DNA from: Phanerodontia chrysosporium
Taxonomy: Eukaryota > Basidiomycota > Agaricomycetes > Polyporales > Phanerochaetaceae
DNA: 64,000 nucleotides
Direction of reading: 5' to 3'
Assembly (NCBI GenBank): GCA_001910725.1
Contig: MJGA01000009.1
Coordinates: forward strand, 62,001-126,000
Positions within the stretch are counted from its first letter, which is position 1, and each line of letters starts with the position of its first letter. The notes beneath the pieces were generated by a model. It did not search any database. It saw only the letters and a program-made list of their open reading frames with translations, and was not told the origin of the DNA. Shown in pieces: positions 22,604-37,415 of the stretch. A program made the translations under genes and the position numbers.

Positions 22604-24478
22604 ATGGAACCCTCATCTGCACATGCGCTCAGGATCCTGGAGATCGTCGAGCCCATCCTCCGCTACTACAGACTGATCCGTCCTCAAGACGATTTCGTTC
22701 ATCTTGCCCGCATCAACAGAGCGTTTCGAATGGCCGTCTTTGCGGTCTTCTGGAGGCAACCTACCCGGGAGGTATTCCGTCCGATGCTCGCGCTCACAGG
22801 GGACTACCACTTGAAGGTTAGACACCATTATCTTTCCTACTCCAATGCCGCGCTGACCGCCCATTAGCCTGCCGAGAACGAGAGGTTTACCGATGGAGTC
22901 CAGTATCCCGACCCCGCGAATTGGTACACTCCGAGCCTGCAGTCGATCTATAGCACTATACGCGTCCTTCGGCTGGACTTTGCCACTCTGCGTTCCGAAC
23001 CGATACTGAGGGCGATCCTTGACACCGCACCGGCCCAGTTCCACCTTCCCAAGCTGACAAGCTTGACCATATCCATGGACAACATCACCGGGCATGAGGA
23101 ACTGGCGACTCGCTTTTTGCAGAGCTCTATCGTAGACCTCTCTCTACTCATGTTTCCTCCCGAGCGTCCTCTCCGCGGGCGGAGCCTGATCCCCAGATTT
23201 GCGAACGAGCCGATGTCAGTTTTAGAGCAGCGCCTTGAAGCTGCAGCTGCCACTTGCTGGCCTTTCGAGCAAGGTCCTGTTGGTGTCGTTGCGCGTCTCT
23301 GCACGTCCGTCTCCGAGCGTACACCGAATCTCACCCGTCTCCAGTTCGTGGTCGCCAGCGCGGATTACGGGAAATGGTCTCTTGATGATTTCAAGAAAAT
23401 GGTCAAGAGCTTGAAGAGTCTCGAGGTTCTTACCGCCGCTCGCCATACTGTTGCCCCACCCGTCTTGTGCTCGCTATCAGGACATCCGTCCCTACGTGCT
23501 TTCACCGCCTTCCAGGCCGATTTTCCTCCCCACGCTATCAAGGACCTACCTGTCAATTTTGAAGAAGAACAACACTTTGTAGACATCTGGAACCTATGGG
23601 GAGTGAAGCCTGAGGACATGGACGACAGCCTGTACATCAAGCCGGGATATGTCGCTGAGAACTTGCAAGTCCTCCATCTAGAGTTCGACCCGGCGCAGTT
23701 TGTCGAGGTCATCGAGCGTTGGCTTGAACCCGAGAAGGGCTCTGTAGTTCAGCTCACGGGTGTCGTATCGCTCTCGTTGATCTGCAGCACAGGACAGTCT
23801 GGACTGGAGTACGACGAGCAAGAGATTCACGACATCCTTGATTGTATCCCACAGATGTTCCCATCGCTGAAGATGCTGCATGTCGGGCCCATCGTATGGA
23901 ACCCCTCGCATTTCGACTTTGACCAGACTCCCCTTCACGAGCGGCGCTACCGCGTGTCAGCCAACACTCTTCGTGCGCTCACGGCGTGCGCTGGACTCGA
24001 GTCCCTCGTCCTCGATACAGCCTACGAGTCCGAGATATCGGTAGAAGAATGGGACGAGATCCTTCCTAGCTGGCCAAACCTCCACACGCTCCTGCTCAGG
24101 AGCAAGCAGCCGATTTATGTCAAGCCTCCCAAGGCACCGCTAGACCGTACACTGGCCGCATTCACGCGACACTGTCCGCGAATCACGACCCTCCGGATCC
24201 ATGCAACGCCGGTAACCATGGACCCTGCGGCCAACTGGGTAGCCCCGCCCATGCTGCGCAGACTGTATGCAGCGATGACTGTTCTACCGGTGCAAGCAAG
24301 GCAGTATATGAAGAATTGCGATGTCCTTCTCACGACACTGGCAAGCCGCCGCGGATGTGCAGTTGCTCGCACGCACGCCTACCACTATAGCCAACGCCCT
24401 GACCTGGATGTTGAACATCAAGCTTACATCGGGGAGAACCTGGTGATCGAGGACGGCCAGGATCACATGTCCGAGTGA
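22604..24478 (+). CDS. F-box-like protein (about 607 aa)
   Basis: Exon 1, 22604-22816 (GCCATGG context), is joined in phase 0 to 22868-24478 through a gttaga...cattag intron. The first 60 residues have the F-box pattern of fungal proteins (ILEIVEPILRYY, then LARINRAFRMAVFAVFWR). The rest is a long region with irregular leucine-rich segments (SLEVLTAARH, LQVLHLEFD, SLKMLHVGP, LESLVLDTAYE, NLHTLLLRS, ITTLRIHATP), as in Agaricomycete F-box proteins that recruit substrates to SCF ubiquitin ligases. The C-terminus is acidic. No frame break was seen. The substrate cannot be inferred. Confidence 0.85.
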
Positions 24479-25848
24479 GAATGCGTTTGCAGCAGGTTCT
24501 AATGTAGAATGTGTCACCTCCAGTATGCCATCTCGAGTCCCATTGTGATGTTGGATGTTGCTTCCGAATGTCAGATCGTCCCGCTTCATGAGGAGCTCAG
24601 TATGGGATGGGCTGAGTCTGTCTGGTCTGCTGCAGCATAGGTGGTGTAAGTTTCTATAGTCTGACTGACAGCTGAATTACTTACATGTGCACTTCATGTT
24701 TCCCTGTGACGAAACAAGATACTTGGACGATCAGCCACGAAATCGTGAATGACAGTTGGTCGAAGAATACCCGCACGAGTGCGTCAGCCCGGGCACGAGC
24801 CCTCGGTGTCGGTGCCTTGGCGAGACAGACCCACGGACGCTGTTTGTCGCAAGATGGCACCATACACGCGTCGGAGCGTCACCTGGCCCCCGGTGCGCGG
24901 ACACAGATCCGCGGTGATGGCCTCTCGCACGCCTCGCTTGCGCGATGACTCGCCAGGGCTTCCGTGTCCTCGCCCGCCAACAGCGACCCACGCGCACCAA
25001 CAACCGGCCATCGCTGCGGTCCCCCCACTACAGGACGCGAACCCAACCATGTGGGCGCCTGCGGCTCCCGCTGCGTTGGACCGCCTGGCGCCCACAGGTG
25101 CAACCGCAATTTGTCGCTGCAAGGAGACCGCGCAGGTGTCCCCGTTCTTCGGCGAGACCTGAGCCCTGCCTTCGATGCGAAGGTCTCGACCTCCTGTGTC
25201 TGCCGCCGGGTGCAGCGCTGAGTTGAATTTGTATTGTATATGTTGTCGCCAGCTGTTTGAAAGCCCCCGGCCGAGGGGTTCCACTCGCCTGAATTCCGCT
25301 GCTTTTACGTTGTGTACTGCCCGATGAAAGCTGCGCTGAAGCATGGCTTCGAGTGAATTCCTGTTACACCCAGTATCCCAGTACGGATTGAGGAGGCCTC
25401 ACGCCCGCAAAACCTCCTTAGTATTATGTCGCTTTTGTGGGCCCTTGTTCCTACAGCCCTGAGTAAGAGATGGTAATTCTAGATTCAAGGATATGTACTC
25501 ACTGCGAAACAAAGAAATCCTGCTGTCGCATGAGCTCATCATCGCACACCGCGGCTTAGTAGTTGTGGGTGTGATCTCCTCAGGGTAAGCAAGTCGTCGG
25601 GACTGCCGGGCCGACAGTACAGCGGGCACCAAGCGATGTGGAAAATAAAAGCAAGAAGCGTATTACGGAGGACAAAACAGCACAAATACACACACTGCTA
25701 CACGACGAGGGGAAAACGCGCGGGATCAAATCGGTCTACTACAGAAAGCCAGTGAACCGCCAATCTATGGCACAGGAAGGAAACGGGCGCAGGAGGGTGT
25801 GAAGCGGGGGAAGACAGGAGCCAGAGCGGGGAGCAGAAGCGGCTGTTT
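24479..25848. other. gene-free interval
   Basis: About 1.4 kb. A GC-rich part (24740-25230) has overlapping open frames on both strands, up to 186 codons, but none shows a recognisable domain or sensible splice structure. I see no promoter motif or repeat that can be supported. Confidence 0.5.
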
Positions 25849-28591
<2,743 letters not shown>

Positions 28592-28869
28592 TTAGCCCAC
28601 AAAGCTGTGCATCTGTGGTATGCGGGTCGAGGGCAGAGTGGGAAAAATGTATGAAGGACTGCAGAAGAATCTTACCCGAAAGGCGCAACGTCATCGGGGA
28701 CGCAGAGATTCTGCATCTCCAGCCCGCATACTCGCTTATATACGTCCCCTCCCGACTCAGGTAGCAGAGTCATTTTCGTCAACGCTGACTTCACTTGGGC
28801 ACACGACACAGATATGCTCGCCATAGACTTCAACAGACTTGCCACTCTATCGTGGTAATTCAGTCGACT

Positions 28870-29154
28870 CTATTGGGTAAGTCTCAGATCAAACGAAGAA
28901 CCTAAACGACCCTTCTTGATTGGCTGTCCCCTCTCCGTGTTTCCGGTACTTTCCGCGGGACTCGACGACGTAACCGTTGGGAGCACAAGAGACTTGATAT
29001 CCGAGACAACGTCGGCAGGACTCGATGCAAAGCGCGAGGGAGTTGGAGGATTGAGTTGGATGGTGCCGAGTAACCTGTCGCGGACGGAGGCTTCGTGAGG
29101 GTTAAGTTTATCACTGATCCTCCTGCCTATGTCGGCACACCTTCCTGACTTCAT
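28870..29154 (-). CDS. small hypothetical protein (94 aa), uncertain
   Basis: A single ORF from the ATG at 29154. Its composition looks protein-like, with a charged start and then a Ser/Pro/Thr-rich region (LNPPTPSRFASSPADV) and a basic end. No domain, paralog or upstream exon was recognised. It may be chance. Confidence 0.25.
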   Translation of the reverse strand: MKSGRCADIGRRISDKLNPHEASVRDRLLGTIQLNPPTPSRFASSPADVVSDIKSLVLPTVTSSSPAESTGNTERGQPIKKGRLGSSFDLRLTQ

Positions 29155-31022
29155 GAAAATTCTATGCCGGGAGTGAAACTATTCTACTGTTCATTCCGGT
29201 AAGGTACCTGCCCCAGATCAGAGAGCAAGAATTTGCATGCCTGAAGTTGACGCTAGAGGTCATCATCATATGCATGAGTCTTTGTGAAAGTCATTCTTCT
29301 GCGTCATTGCGGCGAGGCATATATATATATATTATTCACTTGCGCGTCGAGAAAGGCCAATGACTTCGAGTTTGAGCAGGGTTATTGCCACATGCGCTAT
29401 TCTTCCTGGGCACAGGGAGCCACCGCTGAGTTCCCGAGGCGTAAATCATTCAAAGATCCATCGTAACAGTACAGGCCGGGCCCGCCTCTGGACCGCCTTC
29501 GAACGAGGGACTGAGTCCACGGGCATTGCGGTCAACGACAAGTTTCTCGGCGGCGTCACCACTTAGCTTCCACTTCAACGCGGAGGGCCGACTCCAACCT
29601 TCCGGTTTCACACGTTGGCATGTCTCTATAGCTGTTATAAACATATAGATCAGCACTACTAACAACAATATGGAGGAGGACGGACGTCAGGCACTCTATT
29701 TCGAGTTTGAAATTGTGCCCTACGCAGTCGGCCAGTCGCAACCTGAGCGCTCGTCACGCATATACTCGCCAGACGAGGGCTCGTGCAGGTTTAACGTCCA
29801 ACCCAGTGCGTCGGCAGCGATGTGATGAACGTCGGGAGAAAGGGGGTTGGGCTGCCACTGGTCAGAGGGCGGCCTTTATATACGGGATGCCCGACGCTTC
29901 TATTCCGATTTGGCGTCATTGCATGACGTAGCGTCGGACAAGGCGGGGTGCCGCAATTGGGGCGTCGGGCGGCGGATCGTCGGTCTCAGCAAGCCTGACG
30001 TCCGTCGTGGCGTAGTTAACAGCACTAGGATCGTGCTCAATGGGGCTTCGCGAAGCGCTGATTGTGGCGCGCCGGGCTCCGCAAAGATGTCAGTCGGACT
30101 CTCGACAGAGCGCGGTAACTGTGGATCAGAGCTTTGTGGCGTATCGTGCACATATTGCGGGATAAGTAGTGCTCATAAGTACTCTTTCTCGGAAGCGGCT
30201 GCCAAAGTTCTACACTTGCCTTATGCGTACTGCGGATCCATCACTGATAGCACTCAAGTGTCACGTGCGTGGCCGTGCCATTTCGTGTCAACGGCTTCGT
30301 TTGGGCTCTCATCTAACTATCTCCGACTCTGAAACGCCCTTCGCTCTGCTCTCTTCTACTTACGCCGTCGGGCAAAACTCACGCTATTCAAGCCAGTGAT
30401 TATCCCGAAACCAACGATTGCGACCCGTCGTGGTGACTAACGGCCGTGACGCGGGGTCGCAGCTCCCGGGCGTAAACTGCGCAGATTGTTCTCGTACTTT
30501 TACACTGTCATCTCGATCATCTTACCATCACACAAAGACTCTCAGCGTTGCTCTCATGCACTTGACCAATGCTGCGTCTTTGTAGGATGTTGGTTGTAGA
30601 CTGTGGTAGGCAGGGATTCTCGGCTTGCCTTTGCAGCAAGTCGCCTCAACAAAACAACCACCATAACCCGGCCAGAGCTAGGGACCTAGAAGCAGCGCCG
30701 CTACTCGGTCTAGGCAGTGCTCCCTGTGAAATGTGCGGGGCGCGCCCTGACTTAACGACATGCCCTTATCTCAGCGCAGCATAACGCCATTTCCATTTTC
30801 ACTCTCGAGATCCATGAAGTCGTGAGACAGTTCGGATGTAGCGCTCCACGGTTATACCGGACCTGTCTGATTCAAAGCCTTGTCTGGCGCTCTCAGCCCT
30901 GCTTCTTCAAGGACGTTTTATTACGCCTTCTACCGCTCACTAAGCATTCCAGCAAACCATCAGGCTCATCACGGGATGTGATATCTGTGCCTACCTGCAG
31001 GGTCATCGCTGCGGGCATACAC

Positions 31023-31029
31023 ATATAAG
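31023..31029 (+). promoter_or_regulatory. TATA-like box of the F-box gene at 31154
   Basis: ATATAAG about 125 bp upstream of the start ATG, with CA/TC-rich sequence between. Confidence 0.4.
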
Positions 31030-31153
31030 CCGCATACACACCGCATCACGGCAGCACGACTTCTTATCCTTGCGACTTCGGTACGCCCTCACAAACAGCA
31101 CCCCATGCAGACGCTTACGGCTTTGCCGCCATAGACGTAACTCAGACACAGCA

Positions 31154-31864
31154 ATGGTCACCCTGATGGAACTTCCCGACGAGCTGCACATGCACATCCA
31201 CCAGCACCTCACGCTCCGCGCGCTCATCGCTGCCCGCGGGGTCTGCAAGCTCTGGCGCTCGCTCCTGCCGGGCTCGCACCTCCCCGCGCACCGCCGCGGC
31301 CTGCTCGAGCTCTACCTCCGCGCCATCGAATCGCCGGCCTTCCACGCGTCGCGCAAGGAGGTCCTCGCGCGCACGCACGCCTTCAACCGCGACGCGTACG
31401 CCGAGAGTCTCCCCGGCGCGCCGGCCGACTTTGCGTGCTGGCTCGCGGAGTGGCCTGCGCGCGCGGTGCTCGGCCTGCTCTGGCCCGGCGTGCGCGACGG
31501 GCGGCACGCGCACGCGGAGCCGACCCTCGTCGCCGATGCCGGGCACGCCATCCTCAGCATGACGATCCTGAACCGCATCGCGTTCGGCTCGCCCGAGCCG
31601 GGCCTCATGCAGGCGTTCATGTTCTACCAGGACGTCGAGGGCGAGAGCGGCGTGGCGCTGCTTCTCGATGATGCGTTCGTCGGCGGCCGCCAGCGCAGCC
31701 GCATACTCCTCCTCAGCGGGACGTGCGAGGGCGTAGACATGGCCGGGCGCATATACATGGTCGATGGCGTCAAGTGCTCGATGGACTCGCCAGTCGCGAT
31801 GAGCTGGACTGAGTACCTTCACCAAGAAATCGACCGGGAAGAGCAATGGCTGAACTCTCAATGA
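31154..31864 (+). CDS. F-box protein, single exon (236 aa)
   Basis: An N-terminal F-box (LPDELHMHIHQHLTLRALIAARGVCKLWRSLLPGSHL) is followed by one globular domain (ELYLRAIESPAFHASRKEVL, EWPARAVLGLLWPGVR, SRILLLSG, MSWTEYLHQEI). The same order occurs in the paralogs at 37416-38212 and 57565-58311. F-box proteins link substrates to SCF ubiquitin ligases; the C-terminal domain is a common but unnamed Agaricomycete module. The paralog at 37416 aligns over nearly the full length, and the ELYLR, WPGLR and DVDMSG segments are almost identical. Its very GC-rich third positions make long false frames on the other strand. Confidence 0.85.
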   Translation: MVTLMELPDELHMHIHQHLTLRALIAARGVCKLWRSLLPGSHLPAHRRGLLELYLRAIESPAFHASRKEVLARTHAFNRDAYAESLPGAPADFACWLAEWPARAVLGLLWPGVRDGRHAHAEPTLVADAGHAILSMTILNRIAFGSPEPGLMQAFMFYQDVEGESGVALLLDDAFVGGRQRSRILLLSGTCEGVDMAGRIYMVDGVKCSMDSPVAMSWTEYLHQEIDREEQWLNSQ

Positions 31865-32813
31865 GTACGTGATCCGCCCGACCACCTGGTCAATGTTGAA
31901 CACTCACGCCGCGTCCACAGTTCGTAACGTATTTTCTTCTTCTCTAAGGATTCACAACACTACTGTACCAGTGAGTCATCTTGTTGCATCCGCGGCAGAC
32001 TAAGTCTCTGATGCGCTACGCAGACAAGGATGTACTCTACGACAGCCTCCCCTAGCAATTTTCTGATACCCATCGTATCGCATACATAGACGAAAACTGG
32101 TTCCTATCATGACCCACCAAATGGGATCTTCACATGGCACTAGTCTGACAGCAGCGACGCGCGAAATCTTCACCGCCCCACCCTTGATATATGATACGAG
32201 AGCCGGATAGATTCTGCTATACAGTATGTAAGCTGCCGTGGGGGCTCTTCTCCGGATATGAAATGCGTCAGCGGATGGACTGCTCGTGCGCGGGTCCGTA
32301 AGTTTTCGTAGGCCGACCTTCCAGTCTTCATCAGATATCCCCGGAAAGCCGTCTGACTGAGTACGCCAGTATCTATCATGCAGATGTCTGCGAGCCGGAG
32401 AGATGGACCGTCTTGCCCTGCAGGCTGCCACTAGGCCCCTCGGTCAAAGACCCGCTCCGTGCCCGAGGATACGCGTGACGTCACTGGTCACGGATAAGCG
32501 TGGTCACGTGTACAATGTTCGGTTTTTAAATTTCGGAGTCCGACGGCTTCGTGGCGTCCTTCCCCCACGAACACCTCGCGCACAGCGCGCCGCTACATCT
32601 CCTCACACGACTGTACGCGTACGGTGAGTGCACGCCTGGAAATTTGAACGAGCCAGCTTGTATAGAGGCCGAGTTGCTCGGTGGGATGTAGCAATATTGA
32701 CACGCGTTTCGGAATTTTTCTCCTCTGGCAGGTTGAAAGGCTGATGCTGACCTTATTCACAGCGCTCGTTCCTTTACATCCCAAGATCCTGCATCGCTAC
32801 AAAATACATCAAC
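31865..32813. other. intergenic region before the MYND gene
   Basis: About 0.95 kb without a supported gene. A minus-strand open frame at 32000-32431 has no recognisable domain. Confidence 0.4.
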
Positions 32814-34473
32814 ATGAGGTGGACGAGCAAACGACCGGACATGCACACGTCACGTCTCCAGTGGGAGCGCTCGTGGGAACGCGACTTCCAGAACAACTTT
32901 CCGCGCGGCGCCGTCGCTCCCAAAAACACGTCCTTCATACCTGCAAGCGTGTTCGCAGCTTCCAACACCGACCGCTTCCTCATCGAGGTGGAACGCGAGG
33001 AGGCGCTCATCTGCCAGCTCCAGCACGACATCGGGACGCAGGCTGTGAGGCGCTTTGCAGAAGACCGCTTTGAAGACGAGTGGAAGGCGCTGTCGGACGA
33101 GAAGCGCAGAGAAATCATTCTGGAGGGTATATATCGAACGATGCGCATACCGGACATGGAAGAGCGCAGGAAGTGGTGTCCCGACTCCAGCCTGGAGCAT
33201 CTCGCGTCTCGCGGCGGCAATGAGTATCTGCGCATGCTGAAGTGTGTAATACCGCAGAGCATCGATGCACCTCCACTCAAGCCGCTGGAAATTCCGCACA
33301 AGTTCATAGACGATCTATTTACACCCACTGAGGCCGACCGAACGCTACCAGGGGCTAAAACCGCGTATCGGAACCTCAAGAACAGCAGGACGTACGTACT
33401 TTCGGTTATCATTTGGAACATTTTCCTCGCATTTGTGAGTAGTTGGAGGTTTCGTTCCACTGCAGCACTCGGCTGATACTCAGGCTTAGTATGGCCTGGA
33501 CGAACTACAACAACCTGTACGTCCATCACGAGGCACCGCCATTCCCCCCGATGCCTTGCCAAAATCCGTCGCGCGCGAAATAGTCCGCGAACATAACGAG
33601 CAACGCAAAGGCATCCCAAACGCGTGCTCCTACTGCGGTATTGCTGAGACGATGCTCCAGCCCGGCCAGAAGCTCCAGGCGTGCAGCCGCTGCAAGCCGC
33701 TCGGCCGTCGGGTATTTTACTGCTCCAAGTAAGTCGTCCCGCTGCACACCCGTGATTGCGTACTCATTCATCCATAGAAACTGCCAGGTGAACGACTGGA
33801 AGTCCGGCTTGCCGCGCCCGCACAAGCTCGTCTGCGGCAAAGCCTTCACGGAGGACACCATCCCCGAAAAGACTGCGCCCGCCCCCATTGAGAGCGCGGC
33901 GGGCATTCCACCAGCAGATCCCGGCTTCAAACGTTCGCCGGCGCTCCTGCACCAGATCAAGCTGCTCAACGACTCGCCTCAAGTCGACTATGTGGTGCGT
34001 CTGATCCGTGGTGTTCCCACTATGCCCTCCACATAATCATCGATTGCAGCTCGTGCATCCGTACCCAGAGCCTGACCAAGGACTTGTGCTCGCAAACGTG
34101 ATGGGTTCGCACATCTTTTGCTGTTCTCTTTCTACCCGCTCAACAGGCTGTCAATGTAGGCCAGATCATGTTCACATTGATGCGCAACCGCGGTACGTAA
34201 CCCCCACCCTCGTCCTCAGGAGCGCACCAGCTCACCTGCCGGCGGACAGCCTTCAAGTCCGGCGACCCTCGCGCCGTCCAGATGATGTTCAAGTTCCTGC
34301 GGCCGATCGCAGAGCAAAACGGCGTGTCCGAAACGGCCCTCCGTCGCCAGCTCGCATCAGAGTTCCCAGGCGTGCCACTCGACATGGCCGGCGGTCCCGA
34401 GCCGTCCGAGTCCGACGAAGACCTCATAAGCGAAGAGGAGGTGCGGCAGGCGATAGGTGGGTTGGGTATCTGA
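32814..34473 (+). CDS. MYND-type zinc-finger protein (464 aa)
   Basis: Six exons (32814-33434, 33490-33728, 33778-33994, 34050-34097, 34147-34192, 34250-34473) join to exactly 465 codons. The N-terminal domain (about 1-210) has conserved ILEGIYRTMRI, WCPDSSLEHLASR, LRMLKCVIPQSID and RTYVLSVI segments shared with the paralog at 34664-36309. The MYND finger (about 253-305) has ACSYCG, CSRC, FYCSK, CQVNDW and HKLVC, a complete C4-C2HC ligand set. The last exon (AFKSGDPRAVQMM...) is also shared with the partial gene at 1-813. No SET domain is present, so a methyltransferase is not supported. It converges with the paralog 190 bp away. Confidence 0.9.
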
Positions 34474-34663
34474 GGGAGACCCGCAAAGTGAAAGCGGGTG
34501 CATTAGATTGGGGGTCTCCACATCAGTGGACGGTTTCGAGAATTTAGATGTCACATAAGTTGATCCTGAATACCCGAAGCCATCTTTCTCACGGATTGGT
34601 GCTCGATGTGAAGATAAGTCTCCCACGTAGCTGACAATAGATTACTACAGCCAGAGGTACGTG

Positions 34664-36309
34664 CTAAATCGAGAGGGTGCGCATGAACTGTTCGAGTTCT
34701 GCAGTATATCGCTGGCCTGTCTCTTCAGCAGCGGCTAGACTACGACGGACCCTGTATTGATTGACATGCTCCCCGAACTCCTCGACGAGCTGCTCATGGA
34801 TTGCATCGTGCAGCGTCACAGGAAGCCGGCACAACATCTTGTACATGATGCGCACGGCAGCGTGGTCTCCGTTGCGCATAGCTGCATAACAAGCCTCTCA
34901 GTGATCGGCCGTACTCGAGAGATGGCGCTACGACGTACCAGCGTTCCGCGCGGTCCTGAAAATCAGCCGATCTGAGGAAACACCGTGAGTCAATGGCGCG
35001 AGGATTGCTCTGCATCGGGGGCGACCTACCCATGCGGTCGACGAAGGTGACATTGGGCTCCTCTTCCGTGGCATCCCCCCAGATCTATCGCGGGAACGGA
35101 TAAGGACACGCTCCTCACGGATCTCAAATAAGAAAGCAACGCACCGCGTAGTCGTGCTCGTCGTGCTTGGCCAACCACGCGATCTGGGTGCGCAGCGCCG
35201 GCGAGCGCACGTATCCGGGATCTGGCTCCGGAATCGCATTCTCTGCCGGGATGACGATCGGCGGTAGCGTGGCATCTGAGAGCGGAACACCACAGATGAG
35301 CTTGTGTGGCCAGGGCCGGCCGGCGAGCCAATCCTGGCGCTGGCACGCTCTGCAGGGAATGGTCAGCGTAGACGGAGATGCGATCGCAGGGAGCCCTCAC
35401 TTTGAGCAGTACCGCACACGTCGACTTGCGTCCATCCTGCGGCACCGGCTGCATTCCCGCATCTGGCCCTTTGGCAGTACATTGGCGGGAATTCCGCAAG
35501 CCACACATAGGGCCTCAGATGGGTTGTCCACGTCCCCGTTGTTCACAATGAAACCGCTCAGCGTGAGATGGAAGCGGACGTCAGATCGTATGGGTCGCGA
35601 AGGCACAAGCTCGCACTGAGGATACAAGTCAGCACAGATACGTGACTGCAGTTGCGTGCACACTTACGTATGCCAGCAATGTGTCGCCGATTATGGCGGA
35701 TAGGATGTATGTCCTGGTGGACCGCGCGTGACGAATGAGTAGCTCGCATCCGGGCCGGCGAAGGTCCTCTTCACTGGGTGACAGGATAGGATCCAGCATC
35801 GGATTCGGCAACTCGATTGGTTTCATGGGGAGCGAGTCGATGCTCGAGGGTAGCATGCACTTGAGAATGCGCAGAAACTCCTTGCCATCGCGCGACGTGA
35901 GGTTCTGAAGGGTCGATTCCGGACACCAGATCCTGACCATGTGTACGTCGCGAAGTCTCATTGCACGGGTGATCCCCTCGAGGACGAGCTCCTCCCGCAT
36001 GGCATGATCCGTCGCGAGCCAGAAGGTCTCGAACATCCTAAAGATGAAGCAGTCCATGGCGAGCAAGGCCACCTTGTGTTGGAGTGCGCAAACGCGAGCC
36101 TCTTCGAGAAACGTCACGAGCTTGAGCCAGTCGTAGTCCAAGCCTGAAGACGTCTCCTCGTCGAGCTTCAGATCCTCTGGTGTGCATCCAGAGTACACGT
36201 CATCTACGTGCTCCTCGAAATGCCTCTCCATCGCAATGGGTGTCGTATGAGCCTCGTGCAACTCAAGGCACCTCAGACCACAGGGCGTCTTAGCTGCGAA
36301 TTGAGCCAT
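34664..36309 (-). CDS. MYND-type zinc-finger protein, paralog (455 aa)
   Basis: Exons 36309-35668, 35615-35401, 35349-35145, 35084-35030, 34971-34939 and 34881-34664 join to exactly 456 codons. Intron positions and phases match the paralog at 32814-34473 at every junction, including a 33-bp exon. The N-terminal domain carries VLEGITRAMRL, IWCPESTLQNLTSRDGKEF, LRILKCMLPSSID and TRTYILSAI. The MYND finger (about 251-300) reads LCVACG, CSRC, RYCSKACQRQDW and HKLICG. The role is unknown; MYND fingers are protein-interaction modules. A minus-strand TATATAA lies about 72 bp upstream of the ATG. The tail-to-tail pair suggests an inverted duplication. Confidence 0.9.
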
Positions 36310-37415
36310 GGCGGAAGGATGTCGTGACAGGTGTGTGAGCGGATAGAAGTGATTTGAGAATCACGGCCCAAGGTGGGGGGTTATATACGCCAGGGCTGCG
36401 GGAGTGGCCGTGGCCCATGCCAGCAAAGCTGCTGCTGCGCCGACGGGCCCACGTTCGTGCGGCCCTTTGCATCTGCCACTATCTGGACACTTGTGAAATT
36501 GCCTAGTGACAATACCATACATGTGGCGTTGCGACTTACTAAGATGGTCGTTGTCTGACCGTGCTCTGCCGACTCGAACAAGGACGGTATTGTGGCAAAG
36601 TGATCAACTTGGTGAGACTGCGAGGAGAGTGCAAAGCAATCCGTACGTCTTTGTTTTCTGGCATCAACGATCGCCGGGGCCAGCGGGTCGGCAGGCCAAC
36701 GGGTGGCACATGCAAGTGTCCCACCAAACCGTGCTTGCTGTGGACGAGAATGGTTCGATGCGAATTCCCGTGATGGCATCACGGCGTTGCGCAAACCGAT
36801 CGGGCGCTCAGGCTCTGGCACCGAAACGGCCAGGCATTGGTACAGGGCCGTCATTGCGGCCATGGACAAGGAATATATATCGGAAACGAGGGTAAGAGGG
36901 TCTTGACAAGCCTCGCTACACACCGCTGCGACGTGGACTCCAGCAGGCACACCGTCCTGCGTTCTGCAGATTCTCGTCCTGTTTGCACGCACGCCAGGCA
37001 TATATAAGGCATCTGTTGGACTGGCGGCCAGTAAGAAAGGAACAGCGATCCAGGTTAAATGCTGTTCTACGTCTGCAGAAAATCACAGAACTGTGTACGT
37101 GCAGCCCTGCGGTTGACGATTGAATACACACGTTGACGCCACGAGGAGGCAGAGCAGGGTCATCAGGACTGCGAGGACCCTTAGACCCTTGGACCCTTGA
37201 AGACCCTTAGTAACCAGTTCATTCCAACAAGCGCTAACGAGAAGGTTCTAGTACAGTAGAGAACGCAAATATATACAAAGTACAGCTTGAGTACGGTGTC
37301 GGTAATTTTGTAGATAAACTAGAGAGACCAGAGAAATCAAAGCACTATGAACAAGGTGTTAAGAGCTAGATAGAGAATATTGCCATAGAAGCAGATGTAC
37401 CATTTGATACCTATC
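36310..37415. other. intergenic region upstream of the MYND paralog
   Basis: About 1.1 kb. It contains the TATA box at 36381 and another plus-oriented TATATAAG near 37001 with no gene behind it. An unsupported 206-codon minus-strand frame (36381-37001) covers the likely promoter. No repeat was recognised. Confidence 0.4.
36381..36390 (-). promoter_or_regulatory. TATA box of the MYND paralog
   Basis: On the minus strand GCGTATATAA, 72 bp upstream of the ATG at 36309, inside a G/C-rich promoter-like stretch. Confidence 0.5.

Noticed and set aside
24740..25344. Overlapping frames on both strands (up to 186 codons)
   Set aside because: No domain, no splice support and biased composition; treated as non-coding.
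31154..31903. 253-codon minus-strand frame opposite the F-box gene
   Set aside because: Antisense shadow caused by high third-position GC; the plus frame carries the F-box and matches two paralogs.
36381..37001. 206-codon minus-strand frame upstream of the MYND paralog
   Set aside because: It covers the likely promoter with its TATA box, and no protein family was recognised.
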